Below, piece after piece: positions 18,926-28,174 of a stretch of 64,000 nt of DNA. The position numbers and the translations under genes were made by a program. The notes under the pieces are model-generated. The model was not told the origin of the DNA, did not search any database, and saw nothing but the letters and a program-made list of their open reading frames with translations. Position 1 is the stretch's first letter. Each line of letters starts with the position of its first letter. Source of the DNA: DASRJJ01 sp050730855 (GTDB lineage: Bacteria > Patescibacteriota > Saccharimonadia > Saccharimonadales > UBA4665); the NCBI GenBank assembly GCA_050730855.1, contig JBOHNU010000002.1, positions 62,001 to 126,000 of the forward strand, written 5' to 3'.

Positions 18926-20275
18926 ATGGTAAAGCGTACCCGATTTATTTGCTCACAATGCGGCGGCACCTCCACGGCGTGGGCCGGCAAATGCCCGCAC
19001 TGCGGCGAGTGGAACACTCTGGGCGAGGAGGCGACCATCTCCGCCACCCTGGGCGACGTTGCCGACGGCGGCACAGCACTGCAAGGTCAGGCCGTCGCCA
19101 GCTTGGCTAGCACAGATCAGAAACGCCTGGTTACCAGCCTGAGCGACATAGATGCGGTGCTAGGCGGGGGGTTGGTGCCGGGCAGCGTAACCTTGCTTGC
19201 CGGCCAGCCGGGCATTGGCAAAAGTACGCTGTTGTTGCAGTTGGCACACGCCGTGGGCAAAACACGCGAAGTTTTGTACGTCAGCGGCGAGGAGTCGGGA
19301 CACCAGGTTGGCATGCGGGCGCAACGGCTGGGGGCGGCGGCTTCTGGTCTGCGGCTGGCTACCTCAACAAGCGCCGAGGACATTGCTGCTACGGTTTTGG
19401 AAGGCAAGTACCAGCTGGTGGTCGTGGACTCAATCCAAACCGTAACTGTTAGTTCGGTTAGCTCGGCCTCAGGAAGCGTGTCGCAAATTACCAACAGCAC
19501 GCACATTATTTTGCAGGCCGCCAAGCAAAGCGCAACCGCGGTTGTGCTGGTGGGGCATGTCACCAAGGAGGGAGCTATTGCCGGCCCCAAAGTGCTGGAG
19601 CACGTGGTGGATGTTGTATTGCAGCTCGAGGGTGACCGCTATGGCGGCTTTAAAGTGCTGCGCAGCACAAAAAACCGATTTGGTCCGACGTCTGAGGCTG
19701 GGATTTTCGAAATGGTCGAGGACGGGTTAAAGCCGGTAGCCAACCCATCGGCCGCCCTGCTTGCCGAGCGGCAGGCAAGCGACGGCTCGATAGTACTCGC
19801 CACACTGGAGGGTACGAGGCCGCTTTTAGTAGAGGTGCAGGCATTGGTAAACAAAACAAGCTACGGCTACCCCAAGCGCGCCGCCAGCGGCATCGACCTT
19901 AATCGGGTTAATTTGCTGGTGGCGATGCTTGAGCGGCGTACAAAGCTAAATCTGGCCGAGCAAGACATTTATATAAACATAGTTGGCGGGATAAAATTAA
20001 CCGAGCCGGCGGCCGACCTTGCCGTCTGCCTGGCCATCGGCTCGGCTGCCAAGGGTTTGCAACTAAAAACTAACGCCGTAGTGTTTGGCGAGGTAGGTTT
20101 AAGCGGTGAGGTACGTCATGTGCCGTTTGCTGACAAGCGCCTGGCCGAGGCTAAAAAATTGGGTTTTACCGGTGCCATCGGCCCGCGCACCCAAGGCAGC
20201 GGCAAAAAACTGCCAATGCTGCACCAGGTGCCGGATGTGCGCAGTGCACTCAACCAATTCTTAGAGAAGGAGTAA
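18926..20275 (+). CDS. radA: DNA repair protein RadA
   Basis: 449 residues. A RecA-like DNA branch-migration ATPase. The N-terminal zinc finger FICSQCGG...CPHCGEWN is intact, Walker A is GQPGIGKSTLLLQLAH, the RadA-specific KNRFGPTSEAGIFEM is present, and the C-terminus is Lon-protease-like (~270-445). It is notable for retaining a Cys4 zinc site where several other proteins in this window have lost theirs. The PIN-domain gene follows after 4 nt. Confidence 0.97.
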   Translation: MVKRTRFICSQCGGTSTAWAGKCPHCGEWNTLGEEATISATLGDVADGGTALQGQAVASLASTDQKRLVTSLSDIDAVLGGGLVPGSVTLLAGQPGIGKSTLLLQLAHAVGKTREVLYVSGEESGHQVGMRAQRLGAAASGLRLATSTSAEDIAATVLEGKYQLVVVDSIQTVTVSSVSSASGSVSQITNSTHIILQAAKQSATAVVLVGHVTKEGAIAGPKVLEHVVDVVLQLEGDRYGGFKVLRSTKNRFGPTSEAGIFEMVEDGLKPVANPSAALLAERQASDGSIVLATLEGTRPLLVEVQALVNKTSYGYPKRAASGIDLNRVNLLVAMLERRTKLNLAEQDIYINIVGGIKLTEPAADLAVCLAIGSAAKGLQLKTNAVVFGEVGLSGEVRHVPFADKRLAEAKKLGFTGAIGPRTQGSGKKLPMLHQVPDVRSALNQFLEKE

Positions 20276-20279
20276 CATC

Positions 20280-21059
20280 GTGATAATTATTGAACTGGCT
20301 ATTTTAGCGGGCGTTGTCCTGTTGCTGTTGGGGCAAAACCGTGGCGGGCTGGCTGGCGGCCTCGGCATCCGCAAGCAGCGCAGAATCATCCTGGATAGCT
20401 GCGCGCTGATTGACGGCCGGATCGCCGAAGTGGTGCGTGCCGGATTTGTGGCTGACCAACTGGTAATTCCGCAGTTTATTTTGAACGAGCTGCAACTTTT
20501 GGCTGACGGTCACGACTCTCACAAGCGCGAGCGAGCGCGCTACGGCCTGGACATTGCCCACGAGCTGCAAGACAGCGCGCCGAGCGTTGCCGTTGACCGC
20601 ACGGCTGTGCTGGGCGCGGACAAAACCGACGACAAACTGTTAGTTCTTGCCAGAAAACTCGGCGCAGAGCTGTACACTACTGACTACAATCTATCCAAGG
20701 TAGCGGCCGTCGAGGGCGTTAAAGTGCTAAACATCAACGAGCTGGCGCAGAGCTTGCGCCCTATAGCCTTGCCAGGCGAAACGCTGGATATCCGCATTTT
20801 GCAAAAGGGCAGCAACCGCGACCAAGGCGTCGGCTATCTGGACGACGGAACTATGATAGTTATAGAGGGCGGCGCGCGACTGATTGGCCAGGTGGCGCCC
20901 GTGGTTGTAACGCGGATGCACCAAACTGTGGCGGGCAAGATGGTCTTCGGCCAGGTTAGAAACAAAAAGGTCGCGCAAAGCCCGAGGAACGAGGCGGAGA
21001 CGAAGCTCAGGAAATCGCAACCATCATCCCTGTCGAGAAGAATCCGACAGGGCGCTTAA
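20280..21059 (+). CDS. PIN-TRAM domain protein (YacL-like)
   Basis: 259 residues from GTG 20280, chosen because AAGGAG lies 8 nt upstream. One N-terminal membrane helix (ELAILAGVVLLLLG) is followed by a PIN nuclease domain with the usual acids (IILDSCALIDGRIAEV, FILNELQLLAD, DKTDDKLLVLAR, YTTDYNLSKVA). A TRAM RNA-binding domain follows (~165-230: GYLDDGTMIVIEGGARLIGQ). The TRAM part and coupling to radA match the YacL group, though here only one membrane helix is seen. The role is probably RNA cleavage near the membrane. It is convergent with PBP1A at a spacing of one base. Confidence 0.88.
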   Translation: MIIIELAILAGVVLLLLGQNRGGLAGGLGIRKQRRIILDSCALIDGRIAEVVRAGFVADQLVIPQFILNELQLLADGHDSHKRERARYGLDIAHELQDSAPSVAVDRTAVLGADKTDDKLLVLARKLGAELYTTDYNLSKVAAVEGVKVLNINELAQSLRPIALPGETLDIRILQKGSNRDQGVGYLDDGTMIVIEGGARLIGQVAPVVVTRMHQTVAGKMVFGQVRNKKVAQSPRNEAETKLRKSQPSSLSRRIRQGA

Positions 21060-21060
21060 G

Positions 21061-23949
21061 CTAATCGTCCTCGTCTGGTGGTTCCTCGATTACGAAGGTA
21101 ACGGTGGCAGACTGCGACGAAGTATACAGTACGCTATCTACAACCGAGGCGTCGATGGTGGCCGAGCCGTTCGCGCTAGGGATGTAGGTGAAGGTAACGG
21201 TGCTGGGCGAAGCACTGACGTTTTGCGCCGGCAACGCCTGGCCATTCACCGAAAGAGAAACTGTTCCGGGGAAGCGGTCACTTGAGAGCGGGTGGGTCCC
21301 CTGGCTGACGGTTACGATAAAGATACAGTCTACCGCGCTCGAACAAGTGCTAGGCGTCGTTAGGGTGATGGAAGGTTTGGCATCGTTACAGTTGTGTACG
21401 TTGTCTTGGTCGTTTAGGTTAGCGCCCGATCCGGTACCTACAAATAGATCTGCAGAGAAAGTGCTGTCGCTGCCGCCGCTTCGAGTTTCCTTGGCAAGCT
21501 CGGGCGTACACGACGTGGCCAGTTTTTCAGACACTTTGTCGATAGTTTGCGTACCGCCGCCGCTGTTATTTGGCTTTTGGTACCATGAAGGGAACAGGTC
21601 GTTGTCGGGGCTGGGCTCCTGCGACGATCCGCCGACATGGCTGCGGACGATGTAAGCCGGAAGCGTTTGCACGCCTGACGGCTTTTCCCAGTTTTTTGGC
21701 TCCTGGCCGTCGTGCGCGGCATTCATCCATCCCTGCCAGATGGGCAATGTCATGGTTTCCATAAAGCCGCTAAACGCGACTTGCCGGTGGCCATGGCCGA
21801 CCCACACGCCGGCAGCGTATTTGGTGCTGGCGCCCATCATCCAGCCGTCTTTGTTGTCGTTGGTGGTGCCGGTTTTAAGGGCGAATTTCCAGCCTTTGTA
21901 GTTTTGTGCTTTGCGCGACATATAGCTGGCGCGCGGGTCGGACAGCATGTCGGCGGTGATATAGGCGGCGTCGGGTCGGATGACTTGCTCGCCCGGCTTT
22001 TGCTTCCATTCGTCGACTGTTTTGCCCTTGTCGTCTACTATTTTGAGGATGTAGGTTTTATCCAGGTAGTTGCCAAGCCGGGACATGGTGGCAAAGCCGT
22101 TGACGTGTTCGTCGAGGTACAAGTAGGCGCCGTCGCCGATGGCTGACGATGCGTAGCACTGGGTTTCGGCGGTCAGCGCGTCATCGGTGTAGCAGCGGTA
22201 GCCGCTACGCAATCCCATAGCCTCGGCTGTTTCGATAGTTTTGTTGATAGACGCGGTAGTGTTGCCCGGAACGACAGACAGCATGGCCTTAACGGCGGGG
22301 ATGTTGCGAGAGCCGGCAAGCGCATAGCGCAAGGTTAGCGGGCCGGGGAAACGCGAGTCGTAATCGTACAGGAACGGTTCAGTGCCGGGGGCACAGTTAG
22401 CGCCGCGGTTGATCTGCGCGGGCGTTAGAGGGCAAGTGCCAGCATAGCCCGGGATCGGCGCTTTGATGTCGTAGAGTACTGAGCCGGCTCCGGTGTTGGT
22501 AGTGTGTTCTATCATTGCCATATAATCGTACGGTTTAAAGCTAGAGCCGGGGGGCAGGCGTGTGGGGTACGACGCATAGTTTAGCTCCCTAAAGTCCCGG
22601 TTGGGGTCGGTAAAGTCCGTCCCGCCGACCAGGGCGACCATCTGAGCCGTGGTTACATCCATGGCGCCGAAGGCAATATTAGCCTCGGCGGCTATTTGGT
22701 CGGGGTTGGCGCGGCGCTCTTTAACTGCCCCGGCGCGCAGCTGGGACTTGACCTGGCGATGACCTTCCTGAACCTCTCGCTCCGCCAATTCCTGCAAGCC
22801 AAGGTCGAGCGTGGTCGTGACCTTCCAGCCGCTCACGTTCACCGTCTCGGAACCGTATTTTTGTTCCAGTTCGTTCTTGGCGGCAAGTACAAAGTACGGA
22901 GCGCGGATGTTTTGGTACTTGGTTTGCTTTGGCTTGATCTGCGCCAGGATATCAACGGCTTGGGCTTCGTCTGCTTGCTCGCGGGTAACCATGCCTTGGT
23001 CGACCATTTGGTCTAGGATGTAGTGCTGTCGGCCAATTAATGCTTCGCGCGACTCTTGGTCGGCCAGCGCGTTGTACGGCGAGTAGAACGTCGGCGATTT
23101 GGGCATGCCGGCCAGCAGCGCCGCCTGCGAAAGCGTGAGGTCTTTGGCGGTAGTGCCAAAATAGTCGCGCGCGGCGCTCTCTACCCCGTACAAAACACCT
23201 CCGTACGGCGCGACGTTTAGGTAGCCGTTAAGGATTTCGTCTTTAGAGTACTCGCGCTCCAGTTCCACCGCCAAGATGAGCTCTTTCACCTTGCGCGCGA
23301 TGGTGCGGTCGTTCGTCCAATCTTGGTTGAGCTTTACCAGCTGTTGCGAAATGGTGGAGCCACCCTGAATGCCGCCGCTGCGGTTAAAGACGTCGTTTAC
23401 GCCGGCGCGAACAATGCTGCGCAAGTCGAAAGCGCCGTGCTTATAGAAGTCTTTATCTTCTATAGCAATGGTTGCATTCTTCATAAGTTGTGAAATCTGG
23501 TCGCCGCTAACCGGGATACGTTTGACCGCCTCGGAATCCTGGAATAACACAGTCTCCCCGCTGCGGTCATAGTAAGTTACCGTCCCGCCGATGTTGCCGG
23601 ACAGGTCGTTGATGTTGGGCAAGTCCTTGCGGAAATAGGCAAAAAGGCCAACGACAAACACAAACCCGACGACTATGCCAATGCCGGCGATCTTTAGCGA
23701 CATTAAGGCGCCTTCGCGGCTAAACCAAAACTTCGCTAGGCGCTTGGGGTGCAGGCGATATAAGATACGTTTAAAGCGGTTCTTGGGCAGCGAACCTAAG
23801 TACGCGGCGCGCTGCCGCGCCTTGGCCTCTTTGCGCGCTTTCCAGCGGGCGGTTAAGCCCTTGTGCAGTTTTATAGTCGCGCCGCTCTTTGTAACAAAAG
23901 TGCCCTTGCCCGGGCGGCGGCGCCCACGATTCGCATTTCGGTTGTTCAC
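21061..23949 (-). CDS. Class A penicillin-binding protein (PBP1A type)
   Basis: About 962 residues from GTG 23949 (preceded by AGGA); an in-frame TTG at 23973 is the alternative. It polymerises and cross-links peptidoglycan. A very basic cytoplasmic N-terminus and one membrane helix (~residues 85-105) precede the GT51 domain: IAIEDKDFYKHGAFD, GGSTISQQLVKLNQDW, KVKELILAVELERE, LLAGMPKSP. In the transpeptidase domain SxxK is in PPGSSFKPYDYM, SxN in AGSRNIPAVKAM and KTG in ALKTGTTNDNKDGW. A C-terminal Ser/Asn-rich linker leads to an Ig-like domain (~880-955) ending in an acidic tail. It shows that the cell makes its own peptidoglycan. Confidence 0.95.
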   Translation of the reverse strand: MNNRNANRGRRRPGKGTFVTKSGATIKLHKGLTARWKARKEAKARQRAAYLGSLPKNRFKRILYRLHPKRLAKFWFSREGALMSLKIAGIGIVVGFVFVVGLFAYFRKDLPNINDLSGNIGGTVTYYDRSGETVLFQDSEAVKRIPVSGDQISQLMKNATIAIEDKDFYKHGAFDLRSIVRAGVNDVFNRSGGIQGGSTISQQLVKLNQDWTNDRTIARKVKELILAVELEREYSKDEILNGYLNVAPYGGVLYGVESAARDYFGTTAKDLTLSQAALLAGMPKSPTFYSPYNALADQESREALIGRQHYILDQMVDQGMVTREQADEAQAVDILAQIKPKQTKYQNIRAPYFVLAAKNELEQKYGSETVNVSGWKVTTTLDLGLQELAEREVQEGHRQVKSQLRAGAVKERRANPDQIAAEANIAFGAMDVTTAQMVALVGGTDFTDPNRDFRELNYASYPTRLPPGSSFKPYDYMAMIEHTTNTGAGSVLYDIKAPIPGYAGTCPLTPAQINRGANCAPGTEPFLYDYDSRFPGPLTLRYALAGSRNIPAVKAMLSVVPGNTTASINKTIETAEAMGLRSGYRCYTDDALTAETQCYASSAIGDGAYLYLDEHVNGFATMSRLGNYLDKTYILKIVDDKGKTVDEWKQKPGEQVIRPDAAYITADMLSDPRASYMSRKAQNYKGWKFALKTGTTNDNKDGWMMGASTKYAAGVWVGHGHRQVAFSGFMETMTLPIWQGWMNAAHDGQEPKNWEKPSGVQTLPAYIVRSHVGGSSQEPSPDNDLFPSWYQKPNNSGGGTQTIDKVSEKLATSCTPELAKETRSGGSDSTFSADLFVGTGSGANLNDQDNVHNCNDAKPSITLTTPSTCSSAVDCIFIVTVSQGTHPLSSDRFPGTVSLSVNGQALPAQNVSASPSTVTFTYIPSANGSATIDASVVDSVLYTSSQSATVTFVIEEPPDEDD

Positions 23950-23990
23950 AGTTTTTCCTGCTCTCCCTGTCAATCAAGATGATTACTCGA

Positions 23991-23996
23991 ATTATA
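23991..23996 (-). promoter_or_regulatory. -10 box of the PBP1A gene
   Basis: TATAAT on the minus strand about 41 nt upstream of GTG 23949; no convincing -35. Confidence 0.5.
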
Positions 23997-24038
23997 TCAA
24001 ATTTTTGGCTTGTAAAGTCCAAAATTCGGCGAATACGG

Positions 24039-24044
24039 TATACT
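24039..24044 (+). promoter_or_regulatory. -10 box of tyrS (leaderless)
   Basis: TATACT ends 6 nt before ATG 24051, which excludes the in-frame upstream start at 23979. Confidence 0.6.
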
Positions 24045-24050
24045 GCTAGC

Positions 24051-25319
24051 ATGAGTAAACACGCGGAAAGAATGTCATTGTCGGAAGAACTAGCTTGGCG
24101 GGGATTTGTAAACCAAACTACTTACGCCGATTTGAAAGAGCTTGATAAAGGCCGGCTGACCTTTTACCAAGGGTTTGACGCCTCCGCGCCGTCGCAGCAG
24201 ATCGGCAATTTGGCGTTTATGATGATGGCGCGCGTGTTTATGCGCCATGGGCATCGGGCGGTTATTTTGGCTGGCGGTGCCACCAGTCTCATCGGCGACC
24301 CCGGCGGCAAGGACGTCGAGCGCACCCTGCAAGGCGAAAAAACAATTGCCGCCAACGTCAAGAACGCCGAAAGCCAACTAAAGAGGGTTTTTAGTGGCTA
24401 TCAGTTTAAGCTGGTAAACAACCTCGACTGGACTAAACGCCTTAATGTTATCGACTTTCTGCGCGACATCGGCAAACACTTTAGCATGACAACGCTGGTG
24501 CAGCGCGACTACATAGCCAGGCGTATCGGCAATGAGAGCAGCGGCATCAGCTATGCCGAGTTCAGCTACACTTTGCTGCAAGGCATGGACTACCTGCATC
24601 TGTATGACGTGCACGGCGTGACACTGCAGCTGGGCGGCTCCGACCAGTGGGGGAACTGCTTGTCGGGCGTGGAACTGGTGCGCAAGGCTCGCGGCGCAGA
24701 GGTACATGCGGTTACCACGCCGCTGGTTATAAATAAAACAACCGGCAAAAAGTTTGGCAAAAGCGAGGACGGCGCGGTTTGGCTCGACCCGAAAATGACG
24801 TCGCCAACCCAGTTTTACCAGTTTTGGATAAACGCCGACGACCAAGGAGTCGAGGATTACCTGAAGATTTTTACGGATATGTCAAAGCCCGAGATTAGCG
24901 AAATAATGGCCAGTCACCAAGAGAATCGCAAGACTCGCCTGGCGCAAACAGCGCTGGCCGAGGCGATTACGCGATTGTTACACGGCGCAGTAACAACAGA
25001 GGTGGCGCGCGAGATCACCAATGTTCTTGCCGGCAAAGTTTTGGTTGGCGACGCCAGCCGTCAAGTGATCGCGCAAATGCGGCGCGAGGTAGCGCACGCA
25101 CAGGCAACCCCGGGCGAGCCTCTTGCCGACGTGGTGGTGCGCACCGGCCTGGCCGCCTCCAAAACCGAGGCGCGGCGGCTAGTTACCGACAATGCCATCA
25201 CCATAAACTATCAGAAAGCCGCCAAGGACACGCTGAACGAAACCGACTTTTCCGCCGGGCGGCTGCTACTGCGCAAAGGCAAGTCGTTTAAAGATTCGGC
25301 GCTGGTGGAGCTGGCATAG
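24051..25319 (+). CDS. tyrS: Tyrosyl-tRNA synthetase with altered HIGH motif
   Basis: 422 residues, class I synthetase joining tyrosine to tRNA-Tyr. The catalytic core includes YQGFDASAPSQQIGNLAFMM, GGATSLIGDPGGKDVER, QLGGSDQWGN (tRNA and Tyr binding) and KKFGKSEDGAVWLD (KMSKS equivalent). A C-terminal S4 RNA-binding domain (~355-420) follows. The HIGH signature reads QIGN in PSQQIGNL: both histidines are replaced, and the Thr of the usual DPTADS is Ser. The rest is typical, so I take it as functional. Starts downstream of a -10 box by 6 nt. Confidence 0.96.
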   Translation: MSKHAERMSLSEELAWRGFVNQTTYADLKELDKGRLTFYQGFDASAPSQQIGNLAFMMMARVFMRHGHRAVILAGGATSLIGDPGGKDVERTLQGEKTIAANVKNAESQLKRVFSGYQFKLVNNLDWTKRLNVIDFLRDIGKHFSMTTLVQRDYIARRIGNESSGISYAEFSYTLLQGMDYLHLYDVHGVTLQLGGSDQWGNCLSGVELVRKARGAEVHAVTTPLVINKTTGKKFGKSEDGAVWLDPKMTSPTQFYQFWINADDQGVEDYLKIFTDMSKPEISEIMASHQENRKTRLAQTALAEAITRLLHGAVTTEVAREITNVLAGKVLVGDASRQVIAQMRREVAHAQATPGEPLADVVVRTGLAASKTEARRLVTDNAITINYQKAAKDTLNETDFSAGRLLLRKGKSFKDSALVELA

Positions 25320-25333
25320 AAACGGGTTCGTAG

Positions 25334-25339
25334 TATACT
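25334..25339 (+). promoter_or_regulatory. -10 box of the methyltransferase gene (leaderless)
   Basis: TATACT ends 6 nt before ATG 25346. Confidence 0.6.
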
Positions 25340-25345
25340 TCCCCT

Positions 25346-26110
25346 ATGGACAGCAAAAAGAAGATCACAGCAGACAAGTACAACGACCCCGGCCACAACT
25401 ATCTAAAGTACTGGGAAGGCCGCGATTACGAACACGCCGCCGAGGAGCTGGCTATCCGCCGGCTGTTAAAAGGCAAGCGCTTTAAGCACGCGGTGGACGT
25501 GGGCGGCGGCTACGGCCGGCTATGCCTGCTGCTCAAGGATTACGCCGCCAAAGTAACGCTGGCCGAGCCGAGCCAGCAGCAGCTTAATCTGGCCAAGGAT
25601 TTTTTAAAGAATCACCCGGAAATCGAGCGCAAACTGTTGCAGGCGGACAACCTCAAGTTTAAAGACGGCTCGATTGACCTTGTAACCATGATCCGCGTAA
25701 TGCACCACCTGCCGGAGCCGGAGGCCGAGCTTAGAGAAGTAGCCCGCGTGCTTTCCAATGGCGGAATGGCAATCATAGAAGCCGCTAATTACGCGCACGG
25801 GCGCAACCGCTTAAAGCATTTTTTGCAGGGTAAGCCCCTCCCGTCCAAGCCGGTGGATATCCGTTCGGAAGCCAACAAAAAGAAGGGCGAGATTCCTTTT
25901 GTAAACCACAATCCCAAGACCGTCATCCGCCAGTTCGAAGACGCCGGCTTTACAGTGGAGCGAGTGCTGTCTGTCTCTAACCTGCGTTCGCCCGGGCTTA
26001 AAAAGATGCTGCCCCGGAGGGTGATGCTTGCGGTCGAGGAAGTCATGCAGCCGGCGCTTGCCAGTGTGTACTTTGGGCCGAGTATTTTCTTTGTGCTGCG
26101 AAAGTCGTAG
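25346..26110 (+). CDS. Class I SAM-dependent methyltransferase
   Basis: 254 residues. The Rossmann methyltransferase signature is AVDVGGGYGRLCLLL (motif I), VTLAEPSQQQLNLA (motif II acidic residue), DNLKFKDGSIDLVTMIRVMH (motif IV region) and LPEPEAELREVARVLSNGGM (motif V/VI). It belongs to the Methyltransf_11/UbiE-like group. No quinone or cofactor genes are near, so the substrate is unknown. recG follows 13 nt later and could be co-transcribed. Confidence 0.88.
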   Translation: MDSKKKITADKYNDPGHNYLKYWEGRDYEHAAEELAIRRLLKGKRFKHAVDVGGGYGRLCLLLKDYAAKVTLAEPSQQQLNLAKDFLKNHPEIERKLLQADNLKFKDGSIDLVTMIRVMHHLPEPEAELREVARVLSNGGMAIIEAANYAHGRNRLKHFLQGKPLPSKPVDIRSEANKKKGEIPFVNHNPKTVIRQFEDAGFTVERVLSVSNLRSPGLKKMLPRRVMLAVEEVMQPALASVYFGPSIFFVLRKS

Positions 26111-26122
26111 AGGCCGCGCGCG

Positions 26123-28159
26123 ATGACTCTGGACGACTCGCTACTGGCGATTAAGGGTGTCGGGCCGGAGTTGGCGCACAAGTTTGCCAAGCTCGGTCTG
26201 CAGACTATCGGCGACCTGGCTGGCAACATCCCCAGGCGTTACGACGATTTTTCAAATCTATCCCCCATAAGCCGGCTTCGCCCCGGCTCGGTTAGTTTTG
26301 AAGCGCGCATCAAACAAGTCACTGGCCGCTATGTGCGCCGCGGCATGCATATTACCGAGGCGATTGCCGAAGATGACTCCGGTAGCACGCGCCTGGTGTG
26401 GTTTAACCAGCCTTACCGGGCAAATAGCATCAAGGCCGGAGAGCGCTACTTTGTATCCGGCGTGTACGAGCTGCGCCGCCAGCGCTTCGCGGTAGCTAAT
26501 CCAAGCATCGAGCTAGTTAGCGATTTCCCGATCAACACCGCGCGGATTGTGCCGGTCTACCGCGAGACAAAAGGGCTTACCAGCCGGCAAATCCGCGCCG
26601 CTATCCGGCAAATAGTGCCGCTTATACGGCGCCTGCCCGAAACGCTGCCGGCGTGGGTGGTCGGTGGGCGCAAGCTAGCCAGCCGGGCTGAGGCGCTGGA
26701 GGCCGTCCATTTTCCGCAAACCACTCGGGCACTCGAGCAAGCCAAAAAACGCCTGGGGTTTGAGGAAGTATTTGAGTTGTCGCTTGCTAGCTTGCTCAAC
26801 AAATGCGAGCTGGCGCACGATCACGCGCTGCCGGTTGAGTTCCGCGAGGAGCTGGCGCGCAAGTTTGTGCAAAATCTGCCGTTTAAGCTCACCGGTGCGC
26901 AGCGCAAAGTGGTGTGGCGGATTTACCAGGACATGCAGCAGCCGCGGCCGATGAACCGCCTGGTGGAGGGCGATGTCGGCTCGGGCAAAACAGTGGTGGC
27001 GGCGATGGGGTCGTTGATGGCGCTGGCCGAAGGTCGTCAGGTGGCGCTAATGGCTCCTACCGAGCTGCTGGCGCGCCAGCACGCCGAGACAATCCACGCG
27101 CTACTGCGGCCGCTCGGCCTGCATCACAAAGTTGCGCTTTTAATTGGCGGGCAGAAGCCACAAGAAAAAGACAAAGTGCTGGCGGCAATTGCGCGCGGCC
27201 GCGCGCAGTTTGTCATCGGCACCCATGCGCTCATTCAGGAGCGCGTGGACATGCAGCGGCTGGCACTGGCAATTATCGACGAGCAGCACCGTTTTGGCGT
27301 GGAGCAACGCAAGAAGCTGATGGCCAAGGCCGGACACATGCCGCACCTGCTGAGCCTGACGGCGACGCCAATTCCGCGCTCGCTAGCACTGACGCTGTAC
27401 GGCGAGCTGGACGTGTCGGTGCTCGACGCCAAGCCGCCCGGCCGGCAACCGGTTGTTACCGAGATTTGCTCGCCAAACTCCCGCGCCCAATTGTACGACC
27501 GCATCGCCGCCGAGCTAGACAACGGCCGGCAAATGTTTGTAGTCTGCCCGCTCATTACGCAGGCCGATGGCTCGCGCGCCATGTCCGCCGAAACTGTGTT
27601 TAAGCAATTGCAAACGCGCGACCTGGCCGGGCGCCGCATCGGCCTGCTCCACGGCAAAATGAAGGCCGCCGACAAACAGGACATTATGCAGCAGTTTGCA
27701 AGCGGACAGCTCGATGTTTTGGTGTCTACCACAGTTATAGAGGTCGGCGTGGACGTGCCTAATGCCAGTATCATGCTGATCGAGGCCGCCGAGCGCTTTG
27801 GCCTGGCGCAAATCCACCAGTTGCGCGGCCGGGTGGGGCGTGGCGGCCATAAAGGTTACTGTTTTTTGATGATAAGCGATTCTGCGGCGCCGCCGCAGCG
27901 GCTGCGGGCGCTCGAGAGCGAAAGCGACGGCTTTAAGCTGGCCGAGCTCGACCTGAGCCTGCGTGGCCCCGGCGCCATCTACGGCACGATGCAGCATGGC
28001 GCACTCGACCTGCGCGTTGCCCGGCTGGACGACATAAAGCTGATCGCCGCGGCCCGCGAATCGGCGCAGATCCTCATCGACAAAGAAGAAGATTTGCTAC
28101 AATATCCAGAGCTTGCGGAGCGCGTGCGGCGCCTGCGGGCGGTAACTAACTTGAACTAG
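26123..28159 (+). CDS. recG: ATP-dependent DNA helicase RecG
   Basis: 678 residues. It reverses stalled replication forks and migrates Holliday junctions. The N-terminal wedge/OB domain (~1-250) begins with KGVGPELAHKFAKLGL. The helicase core has LVEGDVGSGKTVVAAMGSL (Walker A), LMAPTELLARQHAE (Ia), LAIIDEQHRFGVEQRKKL (DEQH), LSLTATPIPRSLALTLYG (III) and QLRGRVGRGGHKGYCFLM (VI), then the RecG C-terminal LRGPGAIYGTMQHG. It is slightly short of the ~690 usual for the family. Confidence 0.97.
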   Translation: MTLDDSLLAIKGVGPELAHKFAKLGLQTIGDLAGNIPRRYDDFSNLSPISRLRPGSVSFEARIKQVTGRYVRRGMHITEAIAEDDSGSTRLVWFNQPYRANSIKAGERYFVSGVYELRRQRFAVANPSIELVSDFPINTARIVPVYRETKGLTSRQIRAAIRQIVPLIRRLPETLPAWVVGGRKLASRAEALEAVHFPQTTRALEQAKKRLGFEEVFELSLASLLNKCELAHDHALPVEFREELARKFVQNLPFKLTGAQRKVVWRIYQDMQQPRPMNRLVEGDVGSGKTVVAAMGSLMALAEGRQVALMAPTELLARQHAETIHALLRPLGLHHKVALLIGGQKPQEKDKVLAAIARGRAQFVIGTHALIQERVDMQRLALAIIDEQHRFGVEQRKKLMAKAGHMPHLLSLTATPIPRSLALTLYGELDVSVLDAKPPGRQPVVTEICSPNSRAQLYDRIAAELDNGRQMFVVCPLITQADGSRAMSAETVFKQLQTRDLAGRRIGLLHGKMKAADKQDIMQQFASGQLDVLVSTTVIEVGVDVPNASIMLIEAAERFGLAQIHQLRGRVGRGGHKGYCFLMISDSAAPPQRLRALESESDGFKLAELDLSLRGPGAIYGTMQHGALDLRVARLDDIKLIAAARESAQILIDKEEDLLQYPELAERVRRLRAVTNLN

Positions 28160-28174
28160 CGTCCGGGCAACCAA

